Positions 36,988 to 45,675 of a DNA stretch of 64,000 nucleotides are shown piece after piece. The number at the start of each line of letters is the position of its first letter. Position 1 is the stretch's first letter. The stretch is from Campylobacter concisus (GTDB lineage Bacteria; Campylobacterota; Campylobacteria; Campylobacterales; Campylobacteraceae): positions 496,001-560,000 of the forward strand of contig NZ_CP021642.1 in NCBI RefSeq assembly GCF_003048375.1. The letters are read 5' to 3'. The notes under the pieces were generated by a model, which was not told the DNA's origin, searched no databases, and was given only the letters and a program-made list of their open reading frames with translations. Made by a program: the position numbers and the translations under genes.

Positions 36988-37686
36988 TCATCTCCAATTC
37001 AAAAGCCAAAATTTCTTTTTTATAGTGTTTTCTGGGATGTTATTTCTAAACTGTTCGCTTAAAACATGCCAAGTAAAATTTAGAAATATTCTTGAATGTG
37101 CTACTATTGCACCATATTTCTTCATTTTTTCTTTTTTCTTTTCATAAATTATTTTATTTTGTGAATCATCTCTGTTTAATGAGTGATATGAACTTTTGTG
37201 ATTAACATCGTTATCGTCTCTTTCCCTGTAAAAATATTTTCTCTTTGTAATATATTTTCTCTTAAAACCAAGCGCATCAAAATATTCAGCACAAAAGTTA
37301 TCTTCATAGCCGTAGTTTCCAGCAAATTCTTCATCATAGCCAAAATATTTTAAAAAATCACCTCGGCTCATTGCATATATATTTCCTGCACCAGGATAGT
37401 TGCCTGCCACAAAGCCATTTCTATGAATATGAGTACGTCTAGATTTGTAGATTTCTTTTTCTTTAAAATTATAGGTTGCCATAAACTTTAATGTGTCTTC
37501 ATAAAAGATATGATCTAAGTCCGTGATTATTAGTCTATCACTTTTTGCGCTTAGAACTCCTAAATTTCTTGCTCCACTTTGGTTCCATTTTATGTCTTCA
37601 TTGATTTTTATCCAGCGTAAATTTAGATTAAAATCTGGTATTTCATATTTTAATGGTGAGCCGTCATCTATTATGACAAATTTCAT
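36988..37686 (-). CDS. GT-A (GT2/galactosyltransferase-type) protein, apparently N-terminally truncated
   Basis: About 232 residues from the ATG at 37686 (a TTG lies 12 bases further up). The protein starts at MKFVIIDDGSP, which corresponds to the second strand of a GT-A fold (VVDDGS); the usual first strand and helix (~35-40 residues) are missing. What follows is well kept: KWNQSGARNLGV, ITDLDHIF (DxD) and GYEDNFC (ExD-type base). The frame closes four codons upstream of the TTG, and no missing strand is seen in the other frames. A G8 tract lies about 100 bases upstream. It may be a remnant or an OFF allele. Confidence 0.65.
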   Translation of the reverse strand: MKFVIIDDGSPLKYEIPDFNLNLRWIKINEDIKWNQSGARNLGVLSAKSDRLIITDLDHIFYEDTLKFMATYNFKEKEIYKSRRTHIHRNGFVAGNYPGAGNIYAMSRGDFLKYFGYDEEFAGNYGYEDNFCAEYFDALGFKRKYITKRKYFYRERDDNDVNHKSSYHSLNRDDSQNKIIYEKKKEKMKKYGAIVAHSRIFLNFTWHVLSEQFRNNIPENTIKKKFWLLNWR

Positions 37687-37784
37687 AATATTCAGCAATT
37701 CTAGATTATATTATTTTGATCGCAATAAAAATGCATAACATAGCTAAGCTTTATATAAAAGCGATTTTTAATTGCAAAGTACGA

Positions 37785-37792
37785 GGGGGGGG
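37785..37792. repeat. G8 homopolymer between waaQ-like gene and truncated GT gene
   Basis: Eight consecutive G on the plus strand (C8 in the direction of the neighbouring genes), 21 bases after the waaQ-like stop. G/C tracts of this length are the usual slippage sites for phase variation of surface-glycan genes in Campylobacter and are rare in such AT-rich DNA. Confidence 0.8.
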
Positions 37793-37812
37793 CTTAATAG
37801 GAAGCTTTATTT

Positions 37813-38877
37813 TTATCCTTTTAAAATTTTGTTTATCCTCTCTTTTATCTCTGGCATCTCATCGCTAAAGTCCATTAAAGTATCTTCAACACCGTGCTCT
37901 TTTATGCCCTCTTTATCGCAAGGCACAAAGTCCCACTCCTTTTGATAGACGATGTGCTTGCCCATGCTTTGGATGCCATTTTGCGCTGTGTAGCCATTTT
38001 GCATCAAGCTATTATCCCAAGGTCCCCACTCAAAAGCTCCGCTAGGGCCAAAAAAGGCGATCACTGGCACGTTATTTGCCGCAGCGATGTGCATTATGGC
38101 AGTATCGACGCCGATAAAGAGGCTTGAGCGCTTTGATAGGGTGATCGTTTGTTTCAAATTTAATTTGCCACCTAAATTTATAGGCTCGCTTTTGCAAATT
38201 TTTAGCACATTTGCAAGCTTATTTAGCTCATTTTCTTTGTTGTCGCTTGTTAGCACGACCTTTATATTTAGCTCGTTTTCGCAGTAGTCTATGAGCTCTG
38301 CCATACTCTCGTCGTTTGCGCATTTAAACATCCAGCGGCTTGTTAGATGCACGTGCACAAAGCATTTTGGTAAATTTAGATACTCCACGCTCTCGTCTGA
38401 AAAGACGCTCACTTTTTTGTTAACCGGCTCAAAGCCCAAAGCCCTTAGTGCGTTTAAATTTAGATCGACCGTGTGAGAGAAATTTTCGTAGTATTTTGCC
38501 TTTACGCTTAAAAGCTTATTTATCGCCTTATGCTTGCCTAAAAAGCCAACTATTTTTTTTATCTTGGCGTATTTTGAGATGATGACGCCGCGGTCTCCAG
38601 TGGTCGTTTGCACCGCCATATCGTATTTCTCTTTTTTGATCGCTCTTATAAATTTTAGCTCGGTCATTAGCTTTTTAAAAAAGCCAGAATTTGCACTTTG
38701 CCTATCGTAAATGTGGATTTTATTTATATAAGGATTGCCTTCTATCATCGCTTCTGTGCCTTTATTTAGGGCAAAGTCGATGGTTGCATCTGGGTAGTAG
38801 TGGTGTAAATTTTCAATAAGCGGCGTTGTTAAAAGCACGTCGCCGATGTTTCTAAATTTAATCACAAGTATTTTCAT
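37813..38877 (-). CDS. waaQ: Heptosyltransferase III-type GT9 protein (WaaQ-like)
   Basis: A 354-residue GT9 enzyme with N-terminus VIKFRNIGDVLLTTPLIENL, the WaaQ-like VHVHLTSRWMFKCANDE and the donor motif FIGVDTAIMHIAAANNVPVIAFFGPSGAFEWGPW. WaaQ adds a branching heptose to the inner core. The ATG at 38877 overlaps the upstream GT2 stop (ATGA); an upstream TTG would add only five residues. The symbol reflects subfamily resemblance, not proven activity. Confidence 0.82.
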   Translation of the reverse strand: MKILVIKFRNIGDVLLTTPLIENLHHYYPDATIDFALNKGTEAMIEGNPYINKIHIYDRQSANSGFFKKLMTELKFIRAIKKEKYDMAVQTTTGDRGVIISKYAKIKKIVGFLGKHKAINKLLSVKAKYYENFSHTVDLNLNALRALGFEPVNKKVSVFSDESVEYLNLPKCFVHVHLTSRWMFKCANDESMAELIDYCENELNIKVVLTSDNKENELNKLANVLKICKSEPINLGGKLNLKQTITLSKRSSLFIGVDTAIMHIAAANNVPVIAFFGPSGAFEWGPWDNSLMQNGYTAQNGIQSMGKHIVYQKEWDFVPCDKEGIKEHGVEDTLMDFSDEMPEIKERINKILKG

Positions 38878-39578
38878 TTTATATATTTCCAAAATGTGTA
38901 CTGGGCGTAAAGTCTAGCGATAACATAGCCAGAAAAGCCCTCTTTAAAGCCACCTTTTAGCACATAAAGCTTAAAAAATGTCCAAGTTGGGCTTGTAAGC
39001 GCCTTTAGCAAATTTCTTTTTGCACCCATGCTTGAGTAACGATTTTGCTTGGCGATAAACTGCTCGATGCTCTCATACGCGTAGTGCAAGAAGTGATTTT
39101 TAAGCGAGCCAAGCCTTTGTGAGCCGTCATTTAAAACAACCTTTTCATGCACAGCTCTGCCATCAAATTTGGCAAAATTTTTATTAAAAAGCCTCACCGT
39201 GTAGTCTGGATATAGCCCCATATTTTTTATCGCTTTGCCAAAGAAAAAATTTAGCCTAGCAACGTTATAAGCTATAAATTTAGGCTCTTTTAGCGTGCTA
39301 ATGATCTCATTTTTAAGCTCGTCTGTTATCACCTCGTCGCTATCAAGCACAAATACCCACTCATTTTTGGCTAGATCCACGCCCTTTTGCTTTTGCGCGC
39401 CAAATCCAAGCCAAGCTTGCTCGTGAAATTTCACGTTACTAAAGCCATCACAAATTTGCCCTGTGCTATCTTTTGAGCCGCTATCAACCACGATGATCTC
39501 ATCAGCAAATTTAGCGCTCTCTAGCACCTCTTTTAGGTACTTTTCGCTGTTAAAAGTCAAAATGACAACGCTTAGCAT
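38874..39578 (-). CDS. GT2 LOS core glycosyltransferase (WaaE/LgtF-like)
   Basis: A 234-residue GT-A transferase: SVVILTFNSEKYLKEVLESA, IIVVDSGSKDSTGQI, the DxD region FVLDSDEVI and a helical end with YPDYTVRLFNK and HYAYESIEQF. This is the WaaE/LgtF type, which adds a beta-linked glucose to heptose I of the LOS core. It overlaps lpxL by 7 bases and the waaQ-like gene by 4, forming a waaC-lpxL-GT2-waaQ unit that parallels the C. jejuni order. Confidence 0.88.
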   Translation of the reverse strand: MLSVVILTFNSEKYLKEVLESAKFADEIIVVDSGSKDSTGQICDGFSNVKFHEQAWLGFGAQKQKGVDLAKNEWVFVLDSDEVITDELKNEIISTLKEPKFIAYNVARLNFFFGKAIKNMGLYPDYTVRLFNKNFAKFDGRAVHEKVVLNDGSQRLGSLKNHFLHYAYESIEQFIAKQNRYSSMGAKRNLLKALTSPTWTFFKLYVLKGGFKEGFSGYVIARLYAQYTFWKYIK

Positions 39579-40465
39579 TTGTACTCATTTTCGTAAAACC
39601 TCTTAAACCTTTGGTGAAACCAAAAGTATTCTTCTGGCCTTGCTCTAACCATCTCTTCGCACGCACTGCACTGCATCTGCGTCACTTTTTGCACAGCATC
39701 TTCTTTATCAAACGTGCTTATATCTATTGGCTCTTCAAAGCAAATTTCATTTAAATTTTCACCTTTTTGGTAGATAAATGCGTTTATGATAAGGGCATTT
39801 GTCTTTTGCGCTAGCACGCTTGCAGCTGGTGTATGAAGCACATCTTTGCCAAAAAACTGCACCTTTATGCCATCTTTTGGCGCGGTATTTTGATCGACTA
39901 AAATTCCTACTATTCGCCTAGCTTTCAGCGCTTTTAAGATATCTTTTGCGCCGCCATCTTTGTCAATGAGCTCCACATCAAACTGCGCTCTATTTGCTCT
40001 TAAAATTTTATCCATGACGCTGCTATCAAGCTTTCTACCAAGCACTGAAGATGGCCCAAAATGAGCTGCGACAGCTAGACCAAATATCTCCCACTGCCCA
40101 AAATGCGCCGTTGTGACGATGATAGGCCGACCAGACTTCATCGCATCAAGTAAAAAGTGCTCATTTTTAAAAACAATTTGTTCAAGTATCTTTTGCTTTG
40201 TCGTGTTTTGATTGAGGATGAAATTTATACCAAGGTATTTTGCAAAGTTGTAGTAGCATTTTTTAGCGATCTCAAGCTTTTCTTCTTTGGTTTTCGTTTC
40301 GCCAAATGCAAGGTCTAAATTTGTCATCACGATATGAAATCTCTTTTTTTTAAGCTTCATAAATGCAAATGCTAAAAATTTAGCAAGCAGGTTTTGAAGC
40401 GAGCTAGGCAGTAAAAATATAAGAAATTTTAAAGTGTAAAAGCCAGCAAGATATATCCTATCCAT
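39572..40465 (-). CDS. lpxL: Lipid A acyltransferase (LpxL/HtrB/WaaM family)
   Basis: A 297-residue inner-membrane-associated acyltransferase that adds a secondary acyl chain to lipid A. A hydrophobic N-terminal segment (TLKFLIFLLPSSLQNLLAKFLAFAF) anchors it. The catalytic HX4D/E motif is TTAHFGQWEIFG, and GILVDQNTAPKDG and the PEEYFWFHQRFK end are conserved. It is located directly after waaC, the same neighbour as waaM/htrB in C. jejuni. Confidence 0.93.
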   Translation of the reverse strand: MDRIYLAGFYTLKFLIFLLPSSLQNLLAKFLAFAFMKLKKKRFHIVMTNLDLAFGETKTKEEKLEIAKKCYYNFAKYLGINFILNQNTTKQKILEQIVFKNEHFLLDAMKSGRPIIVTTAHFGQWEIFGLAVAAHFGPSSVLGRKLDSSVMDKILRANRAQFDVELIDKDGGAKDILKALKARRIVGILVDQNTAPKDGIKVQFFGKDVLHTPAASVLAQKTNALIINAFIYQKGENLNEICFEEPIDISTFDKEDAVQKVTQMQCSACEEMVRARPEEYFWFHQRFKRFYENEYKC

Positions 40466-41432
40466 TTAGCAGCCTTTTTGCGAAATTTGCAACCGTTTCA
40501 GGGTAAATTTCTCTTATGCAAAAGTCGTTTTTATCGATACTTCTAGCATCTATCTCCTTGCCCATATCAACAACTAAGTTTTTGTCTGTGATGTAAGCAT
40601 TGCGGTGGCTTGGTCGGTTGCCAAAAAGCGTGATAGAAGGCCTATTTACAGCCCATGCAAGGTGCGTTAGACCGCTATCGTTACCGATTACCAGATCGCA
40701 GCTCGCGATAAAATCTATCATATCTTTTATGCTTAGCTTTTCAAGCAGTTTTGCTTTTGTGCCTGAAATGATCGCCTCAGCCCTTGTTTTTTCGCTCTCA
40801 CTCCCGTAGCAAAGGTAAATTTCGCAACCATCAAGCAGTCTGATCACATCTTTAAATTTGTCATAAATTTTGCTCTCTTCGCTTGCAAAGGCAGCGATTA
40901 AAACGCGTTTTTTGCCGCTTTCATTTTTAAATTTTTTGCAAATTTCAAAGCAGGGCGATTTTTTTAAAATTTCACTTTTTTCAAAGCTAAAATTTAAGGC
41001 GTATCCAACAAGGCTTAGGTTTCTAACTATGATATTTTCGTTGTAGTCGATCTTAAATTTATGCCTATAAAGCCTGGCTGCGATCTTTTCTTTGACACTT
41101 TCTCTGCTAAAGCCATAAATTTCTTTGCCAAGTAGTTTTGCGACGACGGCTGATTTGAAAAGTCCTTGCAGGTCTATGATCTTGTCAAATTTACCAAGCG
41201 TTTTTATGATCTTGTAACTCTTTTTAAAGCTCTCTTTAAGTGGCAAAATGACTAGTTCGTCGATTAGGGGATGATCTTTTAAAAGGCTTGCAAAACGGGC
41301 ATCAACTAGCCATGTGATGTGAGCATTTGGGTAGTGCTTTTTGATAAACTGAAGCACGATGGCTGCATGGACGATGTCCCCAAGTGCCGAAAGCTTTACT
41401 ATGGCTATTTTTAGTTGATTTTTATCTTGCAT
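40458..41432 (-). CDS. waaC: ADP-heptose--LPS heptosyltransferase I
   Basis: A 324-residue GT9 enzyme that adds the first heptose to Kdo. It has KIAIVKLSALGDIVHAAIVLQF, the WaaC-type WLVDARFASLLKDHPLIDELV, IDLQGLFKSA and the donor motif VIGNDSGLTHLAWAVNRPSITLFG. It heads the minus-strand LOS unit and overlaps lpxL by 8 bases. The 63-bp divergent gap to the exonuclease gene holds its promoter. Confidence 0.95.
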   Translation of the reverse strand: MQDKNQLKIAIVKLSALGDIVHAAIVLQFIKKHYPNAHITWLVDARFASLLKDHPLIDELVILPLKESFKKSYKIIKTLGKFDKIIDLQGLFKSAVVAKLLGKEIYGFSRESVKEKIAARLYRHKFKIDYNENIIVRNLSLVGYALNFSFEKSEILKKSPCFEICKKFKNESGKKRVLIAAFASEESKIYDKFKDVIRLLDGCEIYLCYGSESEKTRAEAIISGTKAKLLEKLSIKDMIDFIASCDLVIGNDSGLTHLAWAVNRPSITLFGNRPSHRNAYITDKNLVVDMGKEIDARSIDKNDFCIREIYPETVANFAKRLLNG

Positions 41433-41495
41433 TGGCTACTTTAAATATAAATTTTTGGTATGATTTTAAAAAAAAATGCTTAAAAAAGGGCTAAA

Positions 41496-42506
41496 ATGGC
41501 GAAAAGTTACATCTGCGTCTTTGACTGCGAGACGATACCTGATGCAAATTTGATAAGAAAAATTTACGGCATCGACGGAAGCGACGAAGATGTGAGCGTG
41601 CAGGCGATGGCCTTGCAAAAAGAGGCCAGTGGGAGTGAGTTTTTGCCTGTGATGTTTCATAGAGTCGTGGCGATCTCTGCGGTGATGGCCGATGAATACG
41701 GCAAATTTTTAAAAGTTAGCACGATGGAGGGCAAGGACGAGCGCGAGATCATCGCTAAATTTTTAAAATTTATAAATGATTATAACCCAAGGCTTGTTAG
41801 CTTTAACGGCCGTGGTTTTGACCTGCCAATGCTTATGGTGCGTGCGATGCGCTACAACCTAAACGCAGCGGCATATTACGAGAGCGAAAACAAAGAGCTA
41901 AACAAAAACAAATGGGAAAATTATAGGGCAAGGTATTCGCCTAAATTTCACCTTGATTTGCTTGATTTTATAAGCGATTTTGGAAGTGTGAGAGGGCTAA
42001 AGCTCGACACGCTTTGTGCTAGCTTAAATTTACCTGGCAAGTACGACGTGCACGGTGATCAGGTGCTTGAGCTATACTACGCAGGCGAGCTTGATAAGAT
42101 AAAAGAATACTGCGAAAGCGACGTGCTCAACACCTACTGGCTATTTTTGAAATTTGAGCTTTTGCAGGCAAATATCTTGCAAGATGACTATATAAATCAC
42201 CTAAACGTGATGAGCGAATTTTTAGCTAAAAACTGCGCTCACAGGGGATATAGCGAGGTCTTTTGCTCTGCGATAAGTGACGAGCTAGCAAGGCTTAGCG
42301 GACAGCTAGACTATGAGATAAAGGTAGATAAAGAGGCTTTAGAGTTTAGCGAATTTGATGATGTAAGGCCGATTAGCAAAGAGGAGCTAAACCGCGATAT
42401 GCTGGGCGGTTTGCTCAAAAAAGCAAGCGATCTAAAGCCAAAAGAGCCAAAGAGCAAGACACTTTTTGAAGAGAAAGTGCCTGAGATAAATTTAGACGAC
42501 GAATAG
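41496..42506 (+). CDS. PolB-like predicted 3'-5' exonuclease (DEDDy)
   Basis: A 336-residue protein. The DEDD residues are seen in order: FDCETIPD (residues 9-16), [21 protein letters not shown] and [16 protein letters not shown], with Tyr at the last site (DEDDy). This matches the stand-alone predicted exonuclease family related to PolB proofreading domains. It probably trims single-stranded DNA in repair; the role is an inference. It is divergent from waaC and 20 bases ahead of the epimerase gene. Confidence 0.88.
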   Translation: MAKSYICVFDCETIPDANLIRKIYGIDGSDEDVSVQAMALQKEASGSEFLPVMFHRVVAISAVMADEYGKFLKVSTMEGKDEREIIAKFLKFINDYNPRLVSFNGRGFDLPMLMVRAMRYNLNAAAYYESENKELNKNKWENYRARYSPKFHLDLLDFISDFGSVRGLKLDTLCASLNLPGKYDVHGDQVLELYYAGELDKIKEYCESDVLNTYWLFLKFELLQANILQDDYINHLNVMSEFLAKNCAHRGYSEVFCSAISDELARLSGQLDYEIKVDKEALEFSEFDDVRPISKEELNRDMLGGLLKKASDLKPKEPKSKTLFEEKVPEINLDDE

Positions 42507-42526
42507 GTCAAAACGAAAGGAAAAAT

Positions 42527-43585
42527 ATGAAAATTTTAGTAACAGGAACAGCTGGATTTATAGGATTTCACCTTGCAAATGCCCTTGTGGCGCGCGGAGA
42601 TGAGGTCGTTGGATATGACGTGATAAATGACTATTACGACGTAAATTTAAAGCTTGCACGCCTAAAAACGGCAGGCTTTGACGTGAGCGAGATAGACTAT
42701 GGCAAGCTTATCACCTCAAAAACGCATCCAAATTTAAAATTTATAAAAGCTGACCTCGCTGATGAAAAGACGATGAAAGAGCTTTTTGAGAAGGAGAAAT
42801 TTGACGTAGTGGTAAATTTAGCCGCACAAGCTGGCGTTCGCTACTCGCTCATAAATCCAAAAGCCTATATAGACAGCAACATCACAGGCTTTATGAACAT
42901 CCTCGAGTGCTGCCGCCACAATGAGATCAAAAACCTAGTCTATGCAAGCTCTAGCTCGGTTTATGGCTTAAATGAGAACATGCCCTTTTCTACGCACGAG
43001 GCGGTCAATCACCCTATAAGCCTCTACGCAGCGACTAAAAAGAGCAACGAGATGATGGCGCACACTTATAGCCATCTATTTAATGTGCCAACGACTGGGC
43101 TTCGCTTTTTTACGGTTTATGGACCATGGGGACGCCCTGATATGGCGCTATTTTTGTTTGTTGACGCCGCACTTAAAGACAAAACCATCGATGTTTTCAA
43201 CTACGGCAAGATGAAGCGCGACTTTACCTACGTGGACGACATCGTAAAGGGCATAATTAAATGCATCGACAACCCAGCCAAACCAAACCCAGCTTGGGAC
43301 GCAAAGCACCCAGACCCTGCCACTTCAAAAGCGCCGTTTAAGGTCTATAACATCGGCAACAACAGCCCAGTCGAGCTCATGGACTACATCAAGGCAGTTG
43401 AGATAAAGATCGGCCGCGAGATCAAGAAAAATTTCCTCCCACTTCAAGCAGGCGACGTGCCAGCGACATTTGCAGACGTGAGCGACTTGGTGGCTGACTT
43501 TGACTACAAGCCAAATACAAAAGTAAATGACGGCGTGGCTAAATTTGTCGAGTGGTATAGCGAGTTTTACGGCATAAAAATTTGA
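42527..43585 (+). CDS. NAD-dependent nucleotide-sugar epimerase (UDP-glucuronate 4-epimerase type)
   Basis: A 352-residue extended SDR enzyme. NAD-binding GTAGFIGFH is at the N-terminus; the catalytic Ser-Tyr-Lys set is in ASSSSVYG and [11 protein letters not shown] (YxxxK). The segment [18 protein letters not shown] is typical of UDP-glucuronate epimerases such as WbnF/LpsL. It would turn UDP-GlcA into UDP-GalA for the LOS or N-glycan; UDP-GlcA could come from the Ugd at 46668. It overlaps the ligase gene by TTGA. Confidence 0.88.
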   Translation: MKILVTGTAGFIGFHLANALVARGDEVVGYDVINDYYDVNLKLARLKTAGFDVSEIDYGKLITSKTHPNLKFIKADLADEKTMKELFEKEKFDVVVNLAAQAGVRYSLINPKAYIDSNITGFMNILECCRHNEIKNLVYASSSSVYGLNENMPFSTHEAVNHPISLYAATKKSNEMMAHTYSHLFNVPTTGLRFFTVYGPWGRPDMALFLFVDAALKDKTIDVFNYGKMKRDFTYVDDIVKGIIKCIDNPAKPNPAWDAKHPDPATSKAPFKVYNIGNNSPVELMDYIKAVEIKIGREIKKNFLPLQAGDVPATFADVSDLVADFDYKPNTKVNDGVAKFVEWYSEFYGIKI

Positions 43586-44448
43586 AATTTATAGCTGTAT
43601 TCTTGGTATTTTGCCTTAGCTTTGCCTTTGGAGCAGGGCAGGGCAAATTTAAGTTGCTGCGCCTTAGCGAATTTAAAGATCAAAACGTCTCAGGCTGGCT
43701 AGCTAGTGAGAAGCTTGATGGCGTGCGTGCCTACTGGGACGGAGAGAATTTGCTCTCAAGGCAGGGCAAAAAGCTAAATGCACCGCTAAGTTTTACTAAA
43801 AATTTCCCTAAATTTGCACTTGATGGCGAGCTTTACGCAAAGGAGCTTAAATTTGAAGAGATTCAAGCAAGCGTTATGGATAAGCTGCCAGATGAAAAGG
43901 CGTGGAGCAGGCTTAAATTTCACATTTTTGACGTGCCAGAGGCAAGTGGTGGCTTGCCTCGTAGGCTTGAAGTTTTGGCTAAATTTCTAAAAAATGAGCC
44001 AAATGACAATTTGATCATCATAAAACAGATAAAAATGCGCGATAACGCTCACTTTTTAAAATTTGCTGAAAGTATCATCGCAAAGGGTGGCGAAGGAGCT
44101 GTGGTGCGTGAGCCAAATGCGCCATACGAGCGAAAACGAAGTAAAAATGCGCTCAAATTTAAGAAATTTAAAGACGCCGAGTGTGAGGTTATCGCCGTAA
44201 ATAAAGGCAGCGGCAAATACGAAAAATTTGCTGGCTCACTCACCTGCAAGGCACTTGGTAGCAAGGATGATAAAGAAAGAGCTGGCGAGCCAAAAGAGGG
44301 CACTATCTTTAAAATAGGCTCGGGACTAAGCGACGAGCAGCGCACAAATCCCCCAAAGATAGGCTCTATCATCACATATAAATTTCAAAATTTAACGACT
44401 AATGGCAAGCCAAGATTTCCTATATTTTTAAGGGTTAGAGAGGATTAA
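43582..44448 (+). CDS. Exported ATP-dependent DNA ligase
   Basis: A 288-residue protein with a clear signal peptide ([21 protein letters not shown], cleavage near residue 18). The nucleotidyltransferase core has the adenylated lysine in [13 protein letters not shown] (Lys44), [18 protein letters not shown] and [13 protein letters not shown], and then an OB domain. No DNA-binding N-terminal domain is present, as in the minimal periplasmic ligases of Haemophilus, Neisseria and Campylobacter. It seals nicks with ATP or stored adenylate. It starts with TTG and is convergent with the LLM gene, with overlapping stops. Confidence 0.92.
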   Translation: MKFIAVFLVFCLSFAFGAGQGKFKLLRLSEFKDQNVSGWLASEKLDGVRAYWDGENLLSRQGKKLNAPLSFTKNFPKFALDGELYAKELKFEEIQASVMDKLPDEKAWSRLKFHIFDVPEASGGLPRRLEVLAKFLKNEPNDNLIIIKQIKMRDNAHFLKFAESIIAKGGEGAVVREPNAPYERKRSKNALKFKKFKDAECEVIAVNKGSGKYEKFAGSLTCKALGSKDDKERAGEPKEGTIFKIGSGLSDEQRTNPPKIGSIITYKFQNLTTNGKPRFPIFLRVRED

Positions 44449-45485
44449 ATTTCATCCGCGATCTCTTTTAACGCCCTAAAAGAGTCAAGCTGTGCATCCT
44501 CATCAAAAATGAAGCTTTGAGCCATGATCTCATCGACTTCAAGTCTGTTTTGAAACTCTAAAATTTGCTCTTTAACGCTTTGCTTTGAGCCTATAAAAGA
44601 GCACGCCATCATCTCTTCCGTGACGCTTCTTTCTCTATTTTTTAGCTCTATCTGCCTAAAGTCGATCGGTCCAAAATGCGGAGCCTGTGCGCCTGCCTTG
44701 CCACTTATGGCAAAGACCTCGTCGTTATCTTTTTTTGGCGGTTGCAAATACTCTTTTCCGCCAGTTACTACGTTTAAGAAAAACTGCGTTTGCGTAGTGG
44801 CTAAACTCTTTGCTAGCTCGTCACTTTGGGCTATTATCACATTTGCTCCTGCGATGACATAAGGCGTGGCAAGAAACGAAGAAGGTCTAAAATTTTGACG
44901 ATAAATTTCTACCGCTTTTTCTAGCGCACGTGGTGCAAAGTGCGACGCAAAGGCATAAGGCAGACCAAACTCAGCCGCCACATATGCGCTATATATGCTT
45001 GAGCCAAGTATGTAAATAGGTGGAAATTTTTCAATTTTTGGATAGGCTTTTACGGCTCTTTTGGCGTTAAAATAGTCCATTAATTCGTTTATTTGCATAT
45101 CAAATTCTATCTCTCTGGCACCGCGTCTAAGCACCGCAGCTGTCTCTTGGTCGGTCCCTGGAGCTCTGCCTAGCCCAAGATCGACGCGGTTTGGATATAG
45201 AGTCTCAAGAGTGGCGTACTGCTCGGCGATAGAGTAGGGGCTGTGGTTTGGTAGCATCACGCCACCAGAGCCCACACGAAGGCTTTTTGTATGCTCTAAG
45301 ATGTGCGCGATGATGAGCTGCGTGGCTGAGCTTGCTAAATTTTGCATGTTGTGATGCTCGGCAACCCAGTAGCGATTTATGCCGATATTCTCGGCAAATT
45401 TAGCCAGTCTGACGGCCGCATCTATGGCTTCTTTTGCGTCACCGCCTTGTTTTATCGGTAGTAAATTTAAGATTGAAACATTCAT
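44445..45485 (-). CDS. LLM-class flavin-dependent oxidoreductase (luciferase-like)
   Basis: A 346-residue TIM-barrel protein. It has SILNLLPIKQGGDAKEAI, WVAEHHNMQNLASSATQLIIAHI, RVGSGGVMLPNHSPYSIAEQ and DLGLGRAPGTD, the pattern of the single-component luciferase-like group (YhbW type). Substrate is unknown; FMNH2 would be the cofactor. The ATG at 45485 has a good AAAAGGA site; an extension upstream to 45590 has no support. Its promoter contains a TATAAT (45511-45516, minus strand) and a perfect inverted repeat just upstream. Confidence 0.9.
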   Translation of the reverse strand: MNVSILNLLPIKQGGDAKEAIDAAVRLAKFAENIGINRYWVAEHHNMQNLASSATQLIIAHILEHTKSLRVGSGGVMLPNHSPYSIAEQYATLETLYPNRVDLGLGRAPGTDQETAAVLRRGAREIEFDMQINELMDYFNAKRAVKAYPKIEKFPPIYILGSSIYSAYVAAEFGLPYAFASHFAPRALEKAVEIYRQNFRPSSFLATPYVIAGANVIIAQSDELAKSLATTQTQFFLNVVTGGKEYLQPPKKDNDEVFAISGKAGAQAPHFGPIDFRQIELKNRERSVTEEMMACSFIGSKQSVKEQILEFQNRLEVDEIMAQSFIFDEDAQLDSFRALKEIADEI

Positions 45486-45522
45486 TTTTGTCCTTTTTTG
45501 TAGATGAGGGATTATAAAGATT

Positions 45523-45557
45523 AAATTTAAAATAGATTGTAAGTCTATTTTAAATTT
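45523..45557. promoter_or_regulatory. Perfect 14-bp inverted repeat at the LLM promoter (operator candidate)
   Basis: AAATTTAAAATAGA and TCTATTTTAAATTT around a 7-base spacer. It sits directly upstream of the minus-strand TATAAT of the oxidoreductase gene, over the -35 region, and 119 bases ahead of gne. There is no T tract and no gene ends here, so a repressor or activator site is more likely than a terminator. Confidence 0.55.
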
Positions 45558-45610
45558 ATAAAGGCAAAGACCTATCCACGCAGCTTTCAAGCAAAATTTA
45601 AAAACTAACC

Positions 45611-45647
45611 TTGCTTTACTTTTGCTTTACTCTATTTTTGATAAAAT
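45611..45647 (+). promoter_or_regulatory. gne promoter with 11-bp-spaced direct repeat
   Basis: TTGCTTTACT occurs at 45611-45620 and again at 45622-45631, one helical turn apart. GATAAAAT (45640-45647) follows as a -10 box, 28 bases before the gne TTG start. It is the only apparent promoter for the long run of glycan genes beginning at 45676. Confidence 0.5.
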
Positions 45648-45675
45648 TAACCACTTTTTTATGAAAGGCTTAAAC

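Noticed and set aside
45523-45557. Intrinsic terminator
   Set aside because: Both flanking genes start rather than end here, and no T tract follows the stem on either strand.
45486-45590. N-terminal extension of the LLM oxidoreductase
   Set aside because: It would cover the promoter and inverted repeat; the ATG at 45485 has a strong ribosome binding site and matches the family start.
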